Of a DNA stretch of 64,000 nt, positions 22,913 through 30,958 are shown piece after piece; within the stretch, counting starts at the first letter, position 1; each line of letters opens with the position of its first letter. Location of the stretch: the NCBI RefSeq assembly GCF_039872765.1, contig NZ_JBDPZC010000001.1:682001-746000 (forward strand), written 5' to 3'. This DNA is from Roseateles_B flavus. Its GTDB lineage: Bacteria > Pseudomonadota > Gammaproteobacteria > Burkholderiales > Burkholderiaceae_C. The position numbers and the translations under genes are program-made. The notes under the pieces are model-generated. The model was not told the DNA's origin. It did no database searches and saw nothing but the letters and a program-made list of their open reading frames with translations.

Positions 22913-25468
22913 ATGACGCCCACCCCCGCCACGCCTGCCCGACAAGGCCTCAGCGAAGCCCAGGCCCGCGAGCGTCGGGCCCGTTTCGGCCCCAATGTGC
23001 TCGAGGACCGCGAGCAGCAGGGCCTGCTGCAGACCCTGCGCAGCGTGGCCACCGAGCCCATGTTCCTGCTCCTGCTGCTGGCTGCGGCCGTCTACCTGCT
23101 GCTGGGGGACCTGGGCGAGGGCCTGCTGCTGAGCTTCTTCGCCCTGCTGACGGTGGGCCTGGTGGTGCTGCAGGAGCGGCGCAGCGCCCATGCCCTGGAC
23201 GCCCTGCGCTCCCTGGCCCAGCCGCAGGTCCGCCTGCTGCGGGAGGGGCGCTGGCAGCGGCGTGCCGCCAGCGAGCTGGTGCCGGGGGATCTGGTCGCCG
23301 TGGGCGAGGGCGATCGCGTGTCGGCCGACGGCCGGCTCCTCGAGGCAACCGGCGTCTCGGCTGACGAGTCCCTGCTGACCGGCGAGTCCGTGCCCGTGCG
23401 CAAGAGGCCCTGGCAGGCCACGGATGCGGGCGGTGCAGCCCCGTCCCCCGGGGGCGACGACAGCCCCTGGCTGCACGCCGGCACCCTGCTCGTGGCCGGC
23501 CACGGGCTGCTGGAGGTGGACGCCACGGGGCGACGGACGCAGCTCGGCCGCATCGGCGCCTCCCTGGCCGGCATCGACAGCAGCAGCACCCCTCTGCAGC
23601 TTCAGCTGCGCCGCGTGGTGCAGGTCTTCGGTGGCGCGGCGCTGGGCACCAGCCTGCTGCTCCTGCTGTGGCATGGCTGGCGGGAGGGCGACTGGCTGCA
23701 GGGCCTGCTGTCGGGCATCGCCATCGGCATGGCCCTGCTGCCGGAAGAGTTCCCGATGGCGCTGACCGTCTTCCTGGCCCTGGGGGCCTGGCGGCTGGCG
23801 CGCATCCAGGTGCTGGCGCGGCGTCCGGCGGTGATCGAGGCCCTGGGCTCGGCCACCCTGCTGTGCGTGGACAAGACGGGTACGCTGACCGAGAACCGCA
23901 TGAGCCTGCGGCGCCTCTGCGTCCCTGGCCTGGACCTCAGCCTGCAGGGGCCGGCCGACGAGGCGGCCCTGCCCGAGGCGCTGCATCGTCTGCTGGAGTT
24001 CGGCATGCTGGCCTCGCGCCGCGGCGGCGCCGATCCCATGGACCAGGCCGTGCTGCGGCGCGGTGATGCCGGCCTGGCGGGGTCCGAGCACCTGCATCCC
24101 GACTGGACGCTGCTGCACGAGTACCCGCTGAGCCCGGCCCTGCTGGCTTTCTCCCAAGTCTGGACGGCACCCGACGGCCAGCGCTGGATCGCCGCCAAGG
24201 GCGCGCCCGAGGCGGTCGCTGATCTCTGCCACCTGGACGAGGCCCGCTGGGCCGAGCTGCGTCCGCAAGTGCAGGCCCTGGCCGAGGCCGGCCTGCGCGT
24301 GCTGGCGGTGGCCGCCGGGCCGGTCGGGCCCGGCGCGATGCCGCCGCAGGCCCACGACCATCGCTTCGAATGGCAGGGCCTGCTGGGCTTCGAGGACCCG
24401 CTGCGCGCCAGCGTGCCCGCGGCCGTCGCGCAGGCGCGGGCCGCCGGCGTGCAGGTGGCGATGATCACCGGCGACCACGCGGCGACCGCACTGGCTATCG
24501 CTGGCCAGGCCGGCATCGAGGTGCAGGCCGGCGCGCTGACGGGCGAGCAGATGGCCGCGCTGGATGACGCCGCGCTGGACCAGGCCCTGCGCCGGGTGCG
24601 GGTCTTCGCCCGCGTCATGCCGGAGCAGAAGCTGCGCCTGGTCCAGGCCTTCCAGCGCCTGGGCGAGACCGTGGCCATGACGGGCGACGGCGTCAACGAT
24701 GCCCCGGCCCTGAAGGCGGCGCACGTGGGCATCGCCATGGGCCAGCGTGGCACCGACGTGGCCCGCGAGGCGGCCGGCCTGGTGCTGCTGGACGAGGACT
24801 TCGGCCGCATCGTGGGCGGCATCCGCATGGGGCGGCGCATCTTCGACAACCTGCGCCGGGTGATGGCCTACATCGTCGCCATCCACGTGCCGATCGCGGG
24901 CCTGGCCCTGCTGCCCGTGCTGCTGGGCCTGCCGCCCTTGCTGATGCCTGCGCATGTGGTGCTGACGGAAATGGTGATCGACCCCATCTGCTCCCTGGCC
25001 TTCGAGGGCGCACCCGAGCATCCGCGCCTGATGCAGCGGCCGCCGCGCCGGCGGGACGAGGGCCTGCTGGCGCCGCGCCTGCTGCTGATGGCGCTGATGC
25101 AGGGCGCCCTCCTGCTGCTCGCAACCCTGGGCCTCTATGCCTGGGCCCTGGAGGTCGGACGCTCGACCGAGCAGGCCCGCACCCTCGCCCTGCTGGCGCT
25201 GACCCTGGGCAATCTGGGCCTGGTGGGCCTGGACCTCAGCCTGGGCCTGGGCTGGCGCTCCCTGCTGGGGCCGGCCGCCCGCACCTTCTGGGCGGTGAGC
25301 GCGGCTGCCCTGCTGGTGCTGGGCGTGGCGCTGTGGCTGCCCGCCCTGCGCCAGCTGCTGCACCTGGCCTTGCTGCCCTGGGGGGATGCGCTGTGGCTGC
25401 TTGGCAGCACGGCGGCCACCCTGCTGGTGACAGGCACGCTCACGGCCCGCCTGCAGGGCAGGGATTGA
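22913..25468 (+). CDS. Cation-translocating P-type ATPase
   Basis: An 851-residue P-type ATPase of the P2-like layout: N-terminal cation-ATPase helix domain, actuator motif LLTGESVPV, phosphorylation site D320 in DKTGTLT, nucleotide-binding region with KGAPEAV, hinge TGDGVNDAPALK, and about ten membrane spans. Span 4 reads LLPEEFPMALTVF where calcium pumps have PEGLP, and span 6 reads VLTEMVIDPICSLAFE, so ion specificity cannot be assigned. There is no N-terminal heavy-metal domain. The ATG at 22913 gives the normal family N-terminus; the open frame further upstream covers the FNR-like box. It pumps cations across the inner membrane. Confidence 0.9.
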   Translation: MTPTPATPARQGLSEAQARERRARFGPNVLEDREQQGLLQTLRSVATEPMFLLLLLAAAVYLLLGDLGEGLLLSFFALLTVGLVVLQERRSAHALDALRSLAQPQVRLLREGRWQRRAASELVPGDLVAVGEGDRVSADGRLLEATGVSADESLLTGESVPVRKRPWQATDAGGAAPSPGGDDSPWLHAGTLLVAGHGLLEVDATGRRTQLGRIGASLAGIDSSSTPLQLQLRRVVQVFGGAALGTSLLLLLWHGWREGDWLQGLLSGIAIGMALLPEEFPMALTVFLALGAWRLARIQVLARRPAVIEALGSATLLCVDKTGTLTENRMSLRRLCVPGLDLSLQGPADEAALPEALHRLLEFGMLASRRGGADPMDQAVLRRGDAGLAGSEHLHPDWTLLHEYPLSPALLAFSQVWTAPDGQRWIAAKGAPEAVADLCHLDEARWAELRPQVQALAEAGLRVLAVAAGPVGPGAMPPQAHDHRFEWQGLLGFEDPLRASVPAAVAQARAAGVQVAMITGDHAATALAIAGQAGIEVQAGALTGEQMAALDDAALDQALRRVRVFARVMPEQKLRLVQAFQRLGETVAMTGDGVNDAPALKAAHVGIAMGQRGTDVAREAAGLVLLDEDFGRIVGGIRMGRRIFDNLRRVMAYIVAIHVPIAGLALLPVLLGLPPLLMPAHVVLTEMVIDPICSLAFEGAPEHPRLMQRPPRRRDEGLLAPRLLLMALMQGALLLLATLGLYAWALEVGRSTEQARTLALLALTLGNLGLVGLDLSLGLGWRSLLGPAARTFWAVSAAALLVLGVALWLPALRQLLHLALLPWGDALWLLGSTAATLLVTGTLTARLQGRD

Positions 25469-25474
25469 GCGGGC

Positions 25475-26065
25475 TCAGAACGCCGGCCAGTCGGAGAGGT
25501 CGTCGATCTCGCGCCAGGCCCGCACGCAGGCATTGGTGGCGTCCATGCCGCTGAAGATGGCGGCCTCGGCCCATCGCCGGCGCAGCAGGCCCAGCATGGG
25601 GCGGCCCTCCTGCATGATCCACTTGCGCATTTCGGCCGGCACCTCGGACTTGCGGTTCGCGTTCAGGCGCAGCAGCATCGTGGACTTGGCCAGGTTGCCC
25701 GCCCCCAGGTTGTAGACCCAGGAGATCAGGGCCGCGGCCTCGCAGGTCAGCAGCGGCACCTGCACCCGCTGCTGGACATCGCGGGCGGCCCCGGCCATGT
25801 CCCGGCGCAGCAGCTGCTCGGCCTCGGCCTCGGTGATGGGCGGTGTCTGCGGCGTGACGCGGCGGCCCTGGGCGTCGATGATGGTGCCGTAGCCGATGGT
25901 CCAGGTGCCGCCGGGCTGGGCGCCGTTGTCGTCATAGGGATGGGCGAAGAAGCCCTCGATGCGCTTGACCACCGCCGTGGCAGCGGCGGGGACGGCGCCG
26001 TCCCAGGGGCTGGCATCGGGGGAGGCCTGGGCCGATGAGACGGGGGCGGACTTCCTGCTGGCCAT
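25475..26065 (-). CDS. GH24 (T4/RrrD-type) lysozyme
   Basis: A 196-residue muramidase. A 30-residue low-complexity N-terminus is followed by the catalytic Glu37 in VKRIEGFFAHPYDDNG, then the TWTIGYGT strand and the LISWVYNLGAGNLAKSTMLLRLN helix of the lambdoid/T4-like endolysins. It cleaves peptidoglycan between MurNAc and GlcNAc. The ATG at 26065 has an AGGAG site seven bases upstream, and an in-frame extension is ignored. No signal peptide, holin, spanin or other phage gene is nearby, so export and purpose are unclear. It converges with the ATPase gene, six bases apart. Confidence 0.88.
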   Translation of the reverse strand: MASRKSAPVSSAQASPDASPWDGAVPAAATAVVKRIEGFFAHPYDDNGAQPGGTWTIGYGTIIDAQGRRVTPQTPPITEAEAEQLLRRDMAGAARDVQQRVQVPLLTCEAAALISWVYNLGAGNLAKSTMLLRLNANRKSEVPAEMRKWIMQEGRPMLGLLRRRWAEAAIFSGMDATNACVRAWREIDDLSDWPAF

Positions 26066-26269
26066 GCGCGACTCCTGGCGGGCGATGGCCCCAAGGTAGC
26101 GCCAAATGCCGCCGGGCGCTACCAAGGTCTAGGGATGGCGGCCGGCCATGCACCCGGCTACCCCTCCTTCCGGCTTCAGACCTGACCCCGTCCGATGCGG
26201 GCCCCGGCCCGGCCGAAGGTGGGACGAACGTTGGACAATAGCGCCTTTGACCACTCACCCCTCCTCACC

Positions 26270-26518
26270 ATGAGCGCTGCCGAGAACGCCCCCGCCCTGC
26301 CCGACCACCTGTCCGTCGACCCTGCCAGCCCGCACTTCGTGGCCGCCGTGTTCGAGCATGACGTCGGCATCAAGTTCAACGGCAAGGAGCGTTTCGATGT
26401 TGAGGAGTACTGCATCAGCGAAGGCTGGGTGAAGGTGCCGGCCGGCAAGACGGTGGACCGCCGCGGCCGCCCGGTGCTGATCAAGCTGAAGGGCCAGGTC
26501 GAGGCCTTCTACCGCTGA
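26270..26518 (+). CDS. DUF3297 family protein
   Basis: An 82-residue cytoplasmic protein with the DUF3297 pattern: LPDHLSVDPASPHFV, then EHDVGIKFNGKERFDVEEYCISEGWVKV and the basic end DRRGRPVLIKLKGQVEAFY. The family is small, common in proteobacteria and uncharacterised. The ATG at 26270 is taken because it gives the family N-terminus; the frame remains open 75 bases upstream. It stands alone between a lysozyme gene and a Pro/Ala-rich protein gene. Confidence 0.88.
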   Translation: MSAAENAPALPDHLSVDPASPHFVAAVFEHDVGIKFNGKERFDVEEYCISEGWVKVPAGKTVDRRGRPVLIKLKGQVEAFYR

Positions 26519-26618
26519 CACCCGCCGGCCGGGCGCAGTCCGCCCCTGGCCCTGGGGTTTGCCTGGGGCCCGATGGACGCGCAGCGCGAGCGGCGGCACA
26601 CTGCGCAGCAAGCCGGGC

Positions 26619-28358
26619 ATGCCGCCGCCGTCCGGGTCCCTGCCCATTTCCGTGTCCCTGTCTCTTTCCGCCCCCGCCTCGTTGATGCCGCCCGCGGCTC
26701 GCCAGCAGCGCCCGCAGCTCAAGGACGAGCAGCTCAAGCGCAGCCTGCTGCTGGCCGGCCTGCTGCATGTCTGGCTGGCCGTGCTCGTCGGCACCGCCCC
26801 GGGCGATGCGCGGCAGGACGAACAGGCCGGTGGTGGCCGGCTGACCGTGCGGCTCCAGGGCGCTGCCACCGCCCAGCCCGGCGGCGCACCCGACAGCCAG
26901 GCCGACCGCGGCCCCGTGGGCGACGCCCCCAGCCGTCGCTTCGGCGGCGTGGTCCGCCGCGAGGACGAACCGGCCCCGCCCGACCAGCCCGGCGCCGCCC
27001 GCGAGGGCGATTGGGCGCCGCAGCCCAGCAGCGTCAAGCAGCTGCAGGACACCCCCGACAGCGCCAGGCCCCGGGCCGAGCCCCTCCAACCGCTCGCCCC
27101 GCCCCGCAGCGAGGCCCTGCGCAGCGAGCTGCCGACCCCGCCTGCCGAGGTCGATCCGCGCGTCACCCGCCAGCTGGACAGCGCCCCGCCCACGCCGGCC
27201 CAGGTGCAGGCGGCCCGGGTCGAGCCCCTGGCACGCCCCCTGGAGCGCCTGCAGCCGGTGGCGCGCCCCAGCCTGCCGGCGCAGTCGGCGGAGCGGCTGG
27301 ACACCCAGGTGAGCCCGGCTCGCATCGAGGTTCCGCAGCGCCTGGAGCGGCTCTCGGCGCCCAGCCCCACCGAACTCCGCGCGCTGCCGCCCCTGGAGGC
27401 GCCCGCGCCCCGCGTGAGCACCCTGCAGAGTCCCAGCCAGCCCAGCCCCCTGACACAGGCCGTGCGTCCCCAGGCCCTGGGGACGCTCAGCAGTACGCCC
27501 GCCACGATCGCCGCCAGCCCGACGCTGAGCCTGCCGGAGCGTTCGACCGGCCGCCTCAGCGCGGACAGCCTGCGTCCTGCCGACAAGGTCCAGGCCGCCG
27601 CCCTGGCGCCGCTGGCCGCCGAGCAGGGCGCGCGCGCCCAGGACCTGCCCGCCAGCCCCGGCCTGGCGCCCTCCGAGCATGCCGTGGCCCAGCTGCCGGC
27701 CGAGGCGGCCAGCAGTGCGGCCCGCATCAGCGCGCCGCAGCCCCTGGGGCGCCTGACGCCCAGCGCCGCGGCGCAGTCCAGCCTGCAGGGTCTCCAGCCG
27801 ATGAGCGTGCCCAGCGAGCAGGCGGGCAGCGGTGCCGCTGCTGCCACGCCGGCGGGAAGCGCGGCGGCGTCGAGCGCCACGGGCAGGGCCTCCGAGCGCA
27901 CGCCCGGCACCGCCGCCCAGCCCCAGGCAGGCGAGCGCTCACTGACAGGCAATGCCACGGCCTCGACGGCACCGGGAGCCCAGGTGGCGCCCGCACCCGG
28001 CAAGGTCAGCCTCACGGGCGCCGATCCCAGCCAGGGCCCGTCCGCGCTGCCTCAGCCGGGTTCGCCGGACGCCGGCGCCCAGCGCGGCCGCGACGTCGCC
28101 ACCGCGCCCTCGGCGCCGGCCAGCGCGCCGCGCCTGAACCTGGACCTGCCCACCTCCCAGCGCGGTCCGGTGGCCAGCAGCCGTTCGCGGGCCCTGCTGG
28201 AGATTGCGCCCAATCCGCCGGAGCTCAAGACCAAGCTGCAGAAGGACATGGAAAAGGCCTTGCGCGAGGACTGCCGCAAGGCCTATGCCGAGAACGGCCT
28301 GCTGGCCCTGGGCGCGATGGCACTGGACGCGCTGCGGGCCAAGGGCTGCAAGTTCTGA
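26619..28358 (+). CDS. Pro/Ala/Gln-rich membrane-anchored protein of unknown function
   Basis: About 579 residues, not recognised as a known family. After a short N-terminus comes one hydrophobic span (SLLLAGLLHVWLAVLVG), then about 450 residues dominated by Pro, Ala, Ser, Gln and Arg with irregular PLxRL/QPLxRL-like repeats. A compact conserved-looking C-terminus follows (PPELKTKLQKDMEKALREDCRKAYAENG to KGCKF). The layout, with an N-terminal anchor, a long Pro-rich spacer and a small end domain, recalls TonB/TolA-like envelope-spanning proteins, but no TonB motif is present. The start is uncertain: ATG 26619 or 26685, neither with a good ribosome site. The frame, codon bias and length support a real gene. 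Confidence 0.72.
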   Translation: MPPPSGSLPISVSLSLSAPASLMPPAARQQRPQLKDEQLKRSLLLAGLLHVWLAVLVGTAPGDARQDEQAGGGRLTVRLQGAATAQPGGAPDSQADRGPVGDAPSRRFGGVVRREDEPAPPDQPGAAREGDWAPQPSSVKQLQDTPDSARPRAEPLQPLAPPRSEALRSELPTPPAEVDPRVTRQLDSAPPTPAQVQAARVEPLARPLERLQPVARPSLPAQSAERLDTQVSPARIEVPQRLERLSAPSPTELRALPPLEAPAPRVSTLQSPSQPSPLTQAVRPQALGTLSSTPATIAASPTLSLPERSTGRLSADSLRPADKVQAAALAPLAAEQGARAQDLPASPGLAPSEHAVAQLPAEAASSAARISAPQPLGRLTPSAAAQSSLQGLQPMSVPSEQAGSGAAAATPAGSAAASSATGRASERTPGTAAQPQAGERSLTGNATASTAPGAQVAPAPGKVSLTGADPSQGPSALPQPGSPDAGAQRGRDVATAPSAPASAPRLNLDLPTSQRGPVASSRSRALLEIAPNPPELKTKLQKDMEKALREDCRKAYAENGLLALGAMALDALRAKGCKF

Positions 28359-28375
28359 CCAGGGCCGCGGTGGCT

Positions 28376-28786
28376 TCAGCCCCGCGGATACAGCACCATC
28401 TGGGTGCAGCGGAACAGCGCCAGGGTCTTGCCGGTGTCGGCATGCGTGACCTTGGCGTCCCACAGCTGGGTGCTGCGGCCGGCGTGCACCAGGGTGGCGG
28501 TGCAGCGCAGCAGGCCCTCGCGGGCGGTGGCCAGGTGGTTGGACTTGATCTCCAGCGTCGTGAAGCTCTGCGCGCCTTCGGGCAGGTTGGACATGCAGCC
28601 GAAGCCGGCGGCGGTGTCGGCCAGCGTCAGGATGCTGCCGGCATGCAGGTAGCCGTTGGGCGCCATCAGGTGCGGGGCGACGGGCAGTTCGGCCTCGATC
28701 TCGCCCGGGCGCTGCGCAGTGATGACGATGCCCAGATGGCCGGGCAGGGTGCCCTGGCTGCGGGCGTTGAGTGCTTCGATGGACAT
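28376..28786 (-). CDS. PaaI-family hotdog thioesterase
   Basis: A 136-residue hotdog protein with the central helix and loop HLMAPNGYLHAGSILTLADTAAGFGC and strands FTTLEIKSNHLATAREG, as in the PaaI/uncharacterised-domain-1 thioesterases that hydrolyse aromatic or medium-chain acyl-CoAs. The substrate is not predictable. It converges with the Pro-rich protein gene (17 bases) and is followed upstream by a short gap and a DUF3079 gene on the same strand. Confidence 0.9.
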   Translation of the reverse strand: MSIEALNARSQGTLPGHLGIVITAQRPGEIEAELPVAPHLMAPNGYLHAGSILTLADTAAGFGCMSNLPEGAQSFTTLEIKSNHLATAREGLLRCTATLVHAGRSTQLWDAKVTHADTGKTLALFRCTQMVLYPRG

Positions 28787-28883
28787 GGCGGCAGGGCGCG
28801 CGAGGCGCCGGGCTGGAGGATCAGCCGGGCAGCATAAGCGGCTTCGGCCGGGCGTGCAGGCGCGGGGTCACGCGAGCGCCGGC

Positions 28884-29102
28884 TCAGTCGACGGGGGCCG
28901 GCGCGGGCGTGGGCACCGGCGGTTCCGACGCCGTCGTCTCGGGCCGCAGGCCCAGCGCCCAGTCCTCGCCGAAGAGCTCGCTGGGGTGCGGGGTGCGCAC
29001 CGAGCCGTTGCCGCAGCGCATGCTCTCGCTGGGGCAGTAGAGGTCGCAGCCCCAGCAGACGCGCTGTGGCTGGGCGGGCAGGAGGGGGAACTTCTTCGCC
29101 AT
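28884..29102 (-). CDS. DUF3079 small cysteine-rich protein
   Basis: A 72-residue protein that begins MAKKFPLLPAQPQRVCWGCDLYCP and has four cysteines (C-x2-C, C, C) followed by SESMRCGNGSVRTPHPSELFG, the DUF3079 pattern, presumably a small metal-binding protein. The acidic/Pro-rich last 20 residues (TASEPPVPTPAPAPVD) are variable. The ATG at 29102 is fixed by the family N-terminus. It diverges from the TPR protein gene at 29254. Confidence 0.8.
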   Translation of the reverse strand: MAKKFPLLPAQPQRVCWGCDLYCPSESMRCGNGSVRTPHPSELFGEDWALGLRPETTASEPPVPTPAPAPVD

Positions 29103-29253
29103 GCTGGCACTGTGGAGGGCTGTCGCCCGCAGGGTTTTGCGCCAGCGCAAGCTCGCGTGGCCTCCGGCACGGGGGCCCGGGCGCGCTAGGATCGGGCCCT
29201 CTGCCCAGCGGCGGCATCCGGCTGCCTGGGGCCGAGTTGCTGGAGGAATGATG

Positions 29254-30420
29254 ATGAAGACTGCATCCCGTCGCCACGCCTGGGTGCTTGCGGCCGTCCT
29301 GCTGTGTTCGGCCGGCCTGGCCCAGGCCGGGACCAAGGAGGACATCGCGGCCGACATGCGCGCCCAGCGCTGGACGCAGGCCGAGCAGAAGCTCGACGGC
29401 GTGCTGCGCAAGCATCCGGAGAACGCGCTGGCGCATTTCTGGCTGGCCGAGGTGAAGTTCGAGCAGGGTCAGATCGATGCCGCCAAGGCCGAGCTGCAGA
29501 AGGCCCGTGAGCTGGATCCCAGCGAGAGCTTCGCCAGCAAGAAGGTCATGATCCAGCGCATCGACCAGGCCCAGGGCGGCCCCATCCGCCTGGACGCCCC
29601 GGCCCGGCCGCAGGCCCTGCCGCAGCCCGCGCCCGCGGCCGTGCCGGCCGCCGAGGTGCCGCGCGGGGTGGCGCGCGAAGAGACGCGCGAAGAGCGCCGC
29701 GAGGCCTCGTCCGGCGGCATCTCCTGGTTCTGGCTGCTGGTGCTGGGCGGCGTGGGCTTTGTGCTGTGGCGCAAGCTGCGCCGCAGCGTGGCGGGCAACA
29801 CCCCGGCCGATGTCGAGCGCTGGCGCGGCGCCCTGATGGAAGCCCACAAGGACCTGGGCGATGCCGTCGCCGCGGCGGACGCCAACCCCGCCTTCAGCCC
29901 CGAGCAGAAGCTCGCCACCTACGACCGCGTGCGCAAGGCGCAGGCCGACATCAGTGCCCACATCGGCACGCTGGCCACGCGGCGCGACTTCGCCGAGACC
30001 GAGAGCCTGATCCTGCGTTCCCGCGACATCGCCGCCGAGATCCGCGGCGAGGAGAAGCCCAGCGACAAGGCCCTGCGCATGCAGGAGGCCCGCATGCAGG
30101 CCGAGGCGCAGGCCCGCGCACAGGGGCCGGGCTATGGCTACGGCGGCCAGCCTGGCTACGGGGGCGGCGGCCTGGGCGGCGCCCTGGGCACGGCCGCCGC
30201 GGTGGGCGTGGGCGTGGCGATCGGCTCCATGATGAGCGGCAGCGCCGAGGCCTCGGAGCGGCATCGCCGTCATGCGGACGATGGCAGCGGCGGTGGCGGC
30301 TACATCCCCTTCGACAACGGCTCCTCCAACGACCTGGACCTCGGGGGCAGTGATGCCGGCGCCAGCTGGGACAGCGGCGGCAGCGACATCGACGTGGGCG
30401 GTGGCGGCGACTTCGACTGA
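29254..30420 (+). CDS. TPR-containing single-span membrane protein with Gly/Asp-rich tail
   Basis: About 388 residues. A Sec signal peptide (ends LAQAG) is followed by two to three TPR-like helical repeats (about 30-95, RWTQAEQKLDGVLRKHPENALAHFWLAEVKFEQ). Then come a Pro/Ala linker, one membrane span (ISWFWLLVLGGVGFVLW), a cytoplasmic helical domain, and a 100-residue Gly/Tyr/Asp-rich end (GYGYGGQPGYGGGG; DIDVGGGGDFD). The tail resembles the ends of TPM/YgcG-like proteins. Three ATGs lie in a row at 29248, 29251 and 29254; the third is chosen because it is seven bases from the GGAGG ribosome site. Function unknown; a scaffold role is possible. Confidence 0.78.
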   Translation: MKTASRRHAWVLAAVLLCSAGLAQAGTKEDIAADMRAQRWTQAEQKLDGVLRKHPENALAHFWLAEVKFEQGQIDAAKAELQKARELDPSESFASKKVMIQRIDQAQGGPIRLDAPARPQALPQPAPAAVPAAEVPRGVAREETREERREASSGGISWFWLLVLGGVGFVLWRKLRRSVAGNTPADVERWRGALMEAHKDLGDAVAAADANPAFSPEQKLATYDRVRKAQADISAHIGTLATRRDFAETESLILRSRDIAAEIRGEEKPSDKALRMQEARMQAEAQARAQGPGYGYGGQPGYGGGGLGGALGTAAAVGVGVAIGSMMSGSAEASERHRRHADDGSGGGGYIPFDNGSSNDLDLGGSDAGASWDSGGSDIDVGGGGDFD

Positions 30421-30536
30421 GGCGCCCGACCGACGCGACCGCGTGCACATCGGATCACGCAGGGGCGCCGCAGGGCGCCCTTCGCCCTCTGGCCTCGGGC
30501 CGGCCCCGACACCTCAACGACTCTGAAGGAAGCCCC

Positions 30537-30848
30537 ATGGGACAAGCCAAGCTCCGCGGCACCCCCGAACAGCGCAAGCAGGCCGCGATCGAGCGCCAGC
30601 TGTCGCTGCGACCGAAGTACATCCGCTGCAACAACTGCCAGGCCGAGCTCAACGAGATGACCCCCATGGACATCTCCGACATCCGGGGCATCGAGGCCGC
30701 CTTCATGGCGCACTGCCCGCACTGCGGCCACGACACCTACGCCATCAAGGGCGAGCGCGAGGCCGTGGCCCAGATGCACATGGCCATCGAGGATGCCGTG
30801 GGCGCGCAGAGCCAGGCCGGCGTCGTGCCCGCGGCCCATCGTCGTTGA
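30537..30848 (+). CDS. Small zinc-ribbon protein, unknown function
   Basis: A 103-residue protein with a basic N-terminal helix (GQAKLRGTPEQRKQAAIERQ) and a zinc ribbon made of C-N-N-C and C-P-H-C pairs 39 residues apart. The start has an AAGGA site five bases upstream. No family was recognised beyond zinc-binding. It follows the TPR protein gene by 116 bases. Confidence 0.75.
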   Translation: MGQAKLRGTPEQRKQAAIERQLSLRPKYIRCNNCQAELNEMTPMDISDIRGIEAAFMAHCPHCGHDTYAIKGEREAVAQMHMAIEDAVGAQSQAGVVPAAHRR

Positions 30849-30958
30849 GATACGCCGCTGAGCCACGCCGGTGCTTGGGGCCGACGCAGGCATGAACAGG
30901 CTCGACAGCCTCGCGGCCCGGCGGCCGGCGGCCACGGGCTGAAAGCCAGGACGTTCCC

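Noticed and set aside
25475..26065. Prophage remnant around the lysozyme
   Set aside because: Both neighbours (P-type ATPase, DUF3297) are ordinary chromosomal genes and no integrase, terminase, holin or tail gene is present.
28666..30450. 594-codon minus frame over the thioesterase, DUF3079 and TPR genes
   Set aside because: It crosses three recognisable genes in other frames and has no domain of its own.
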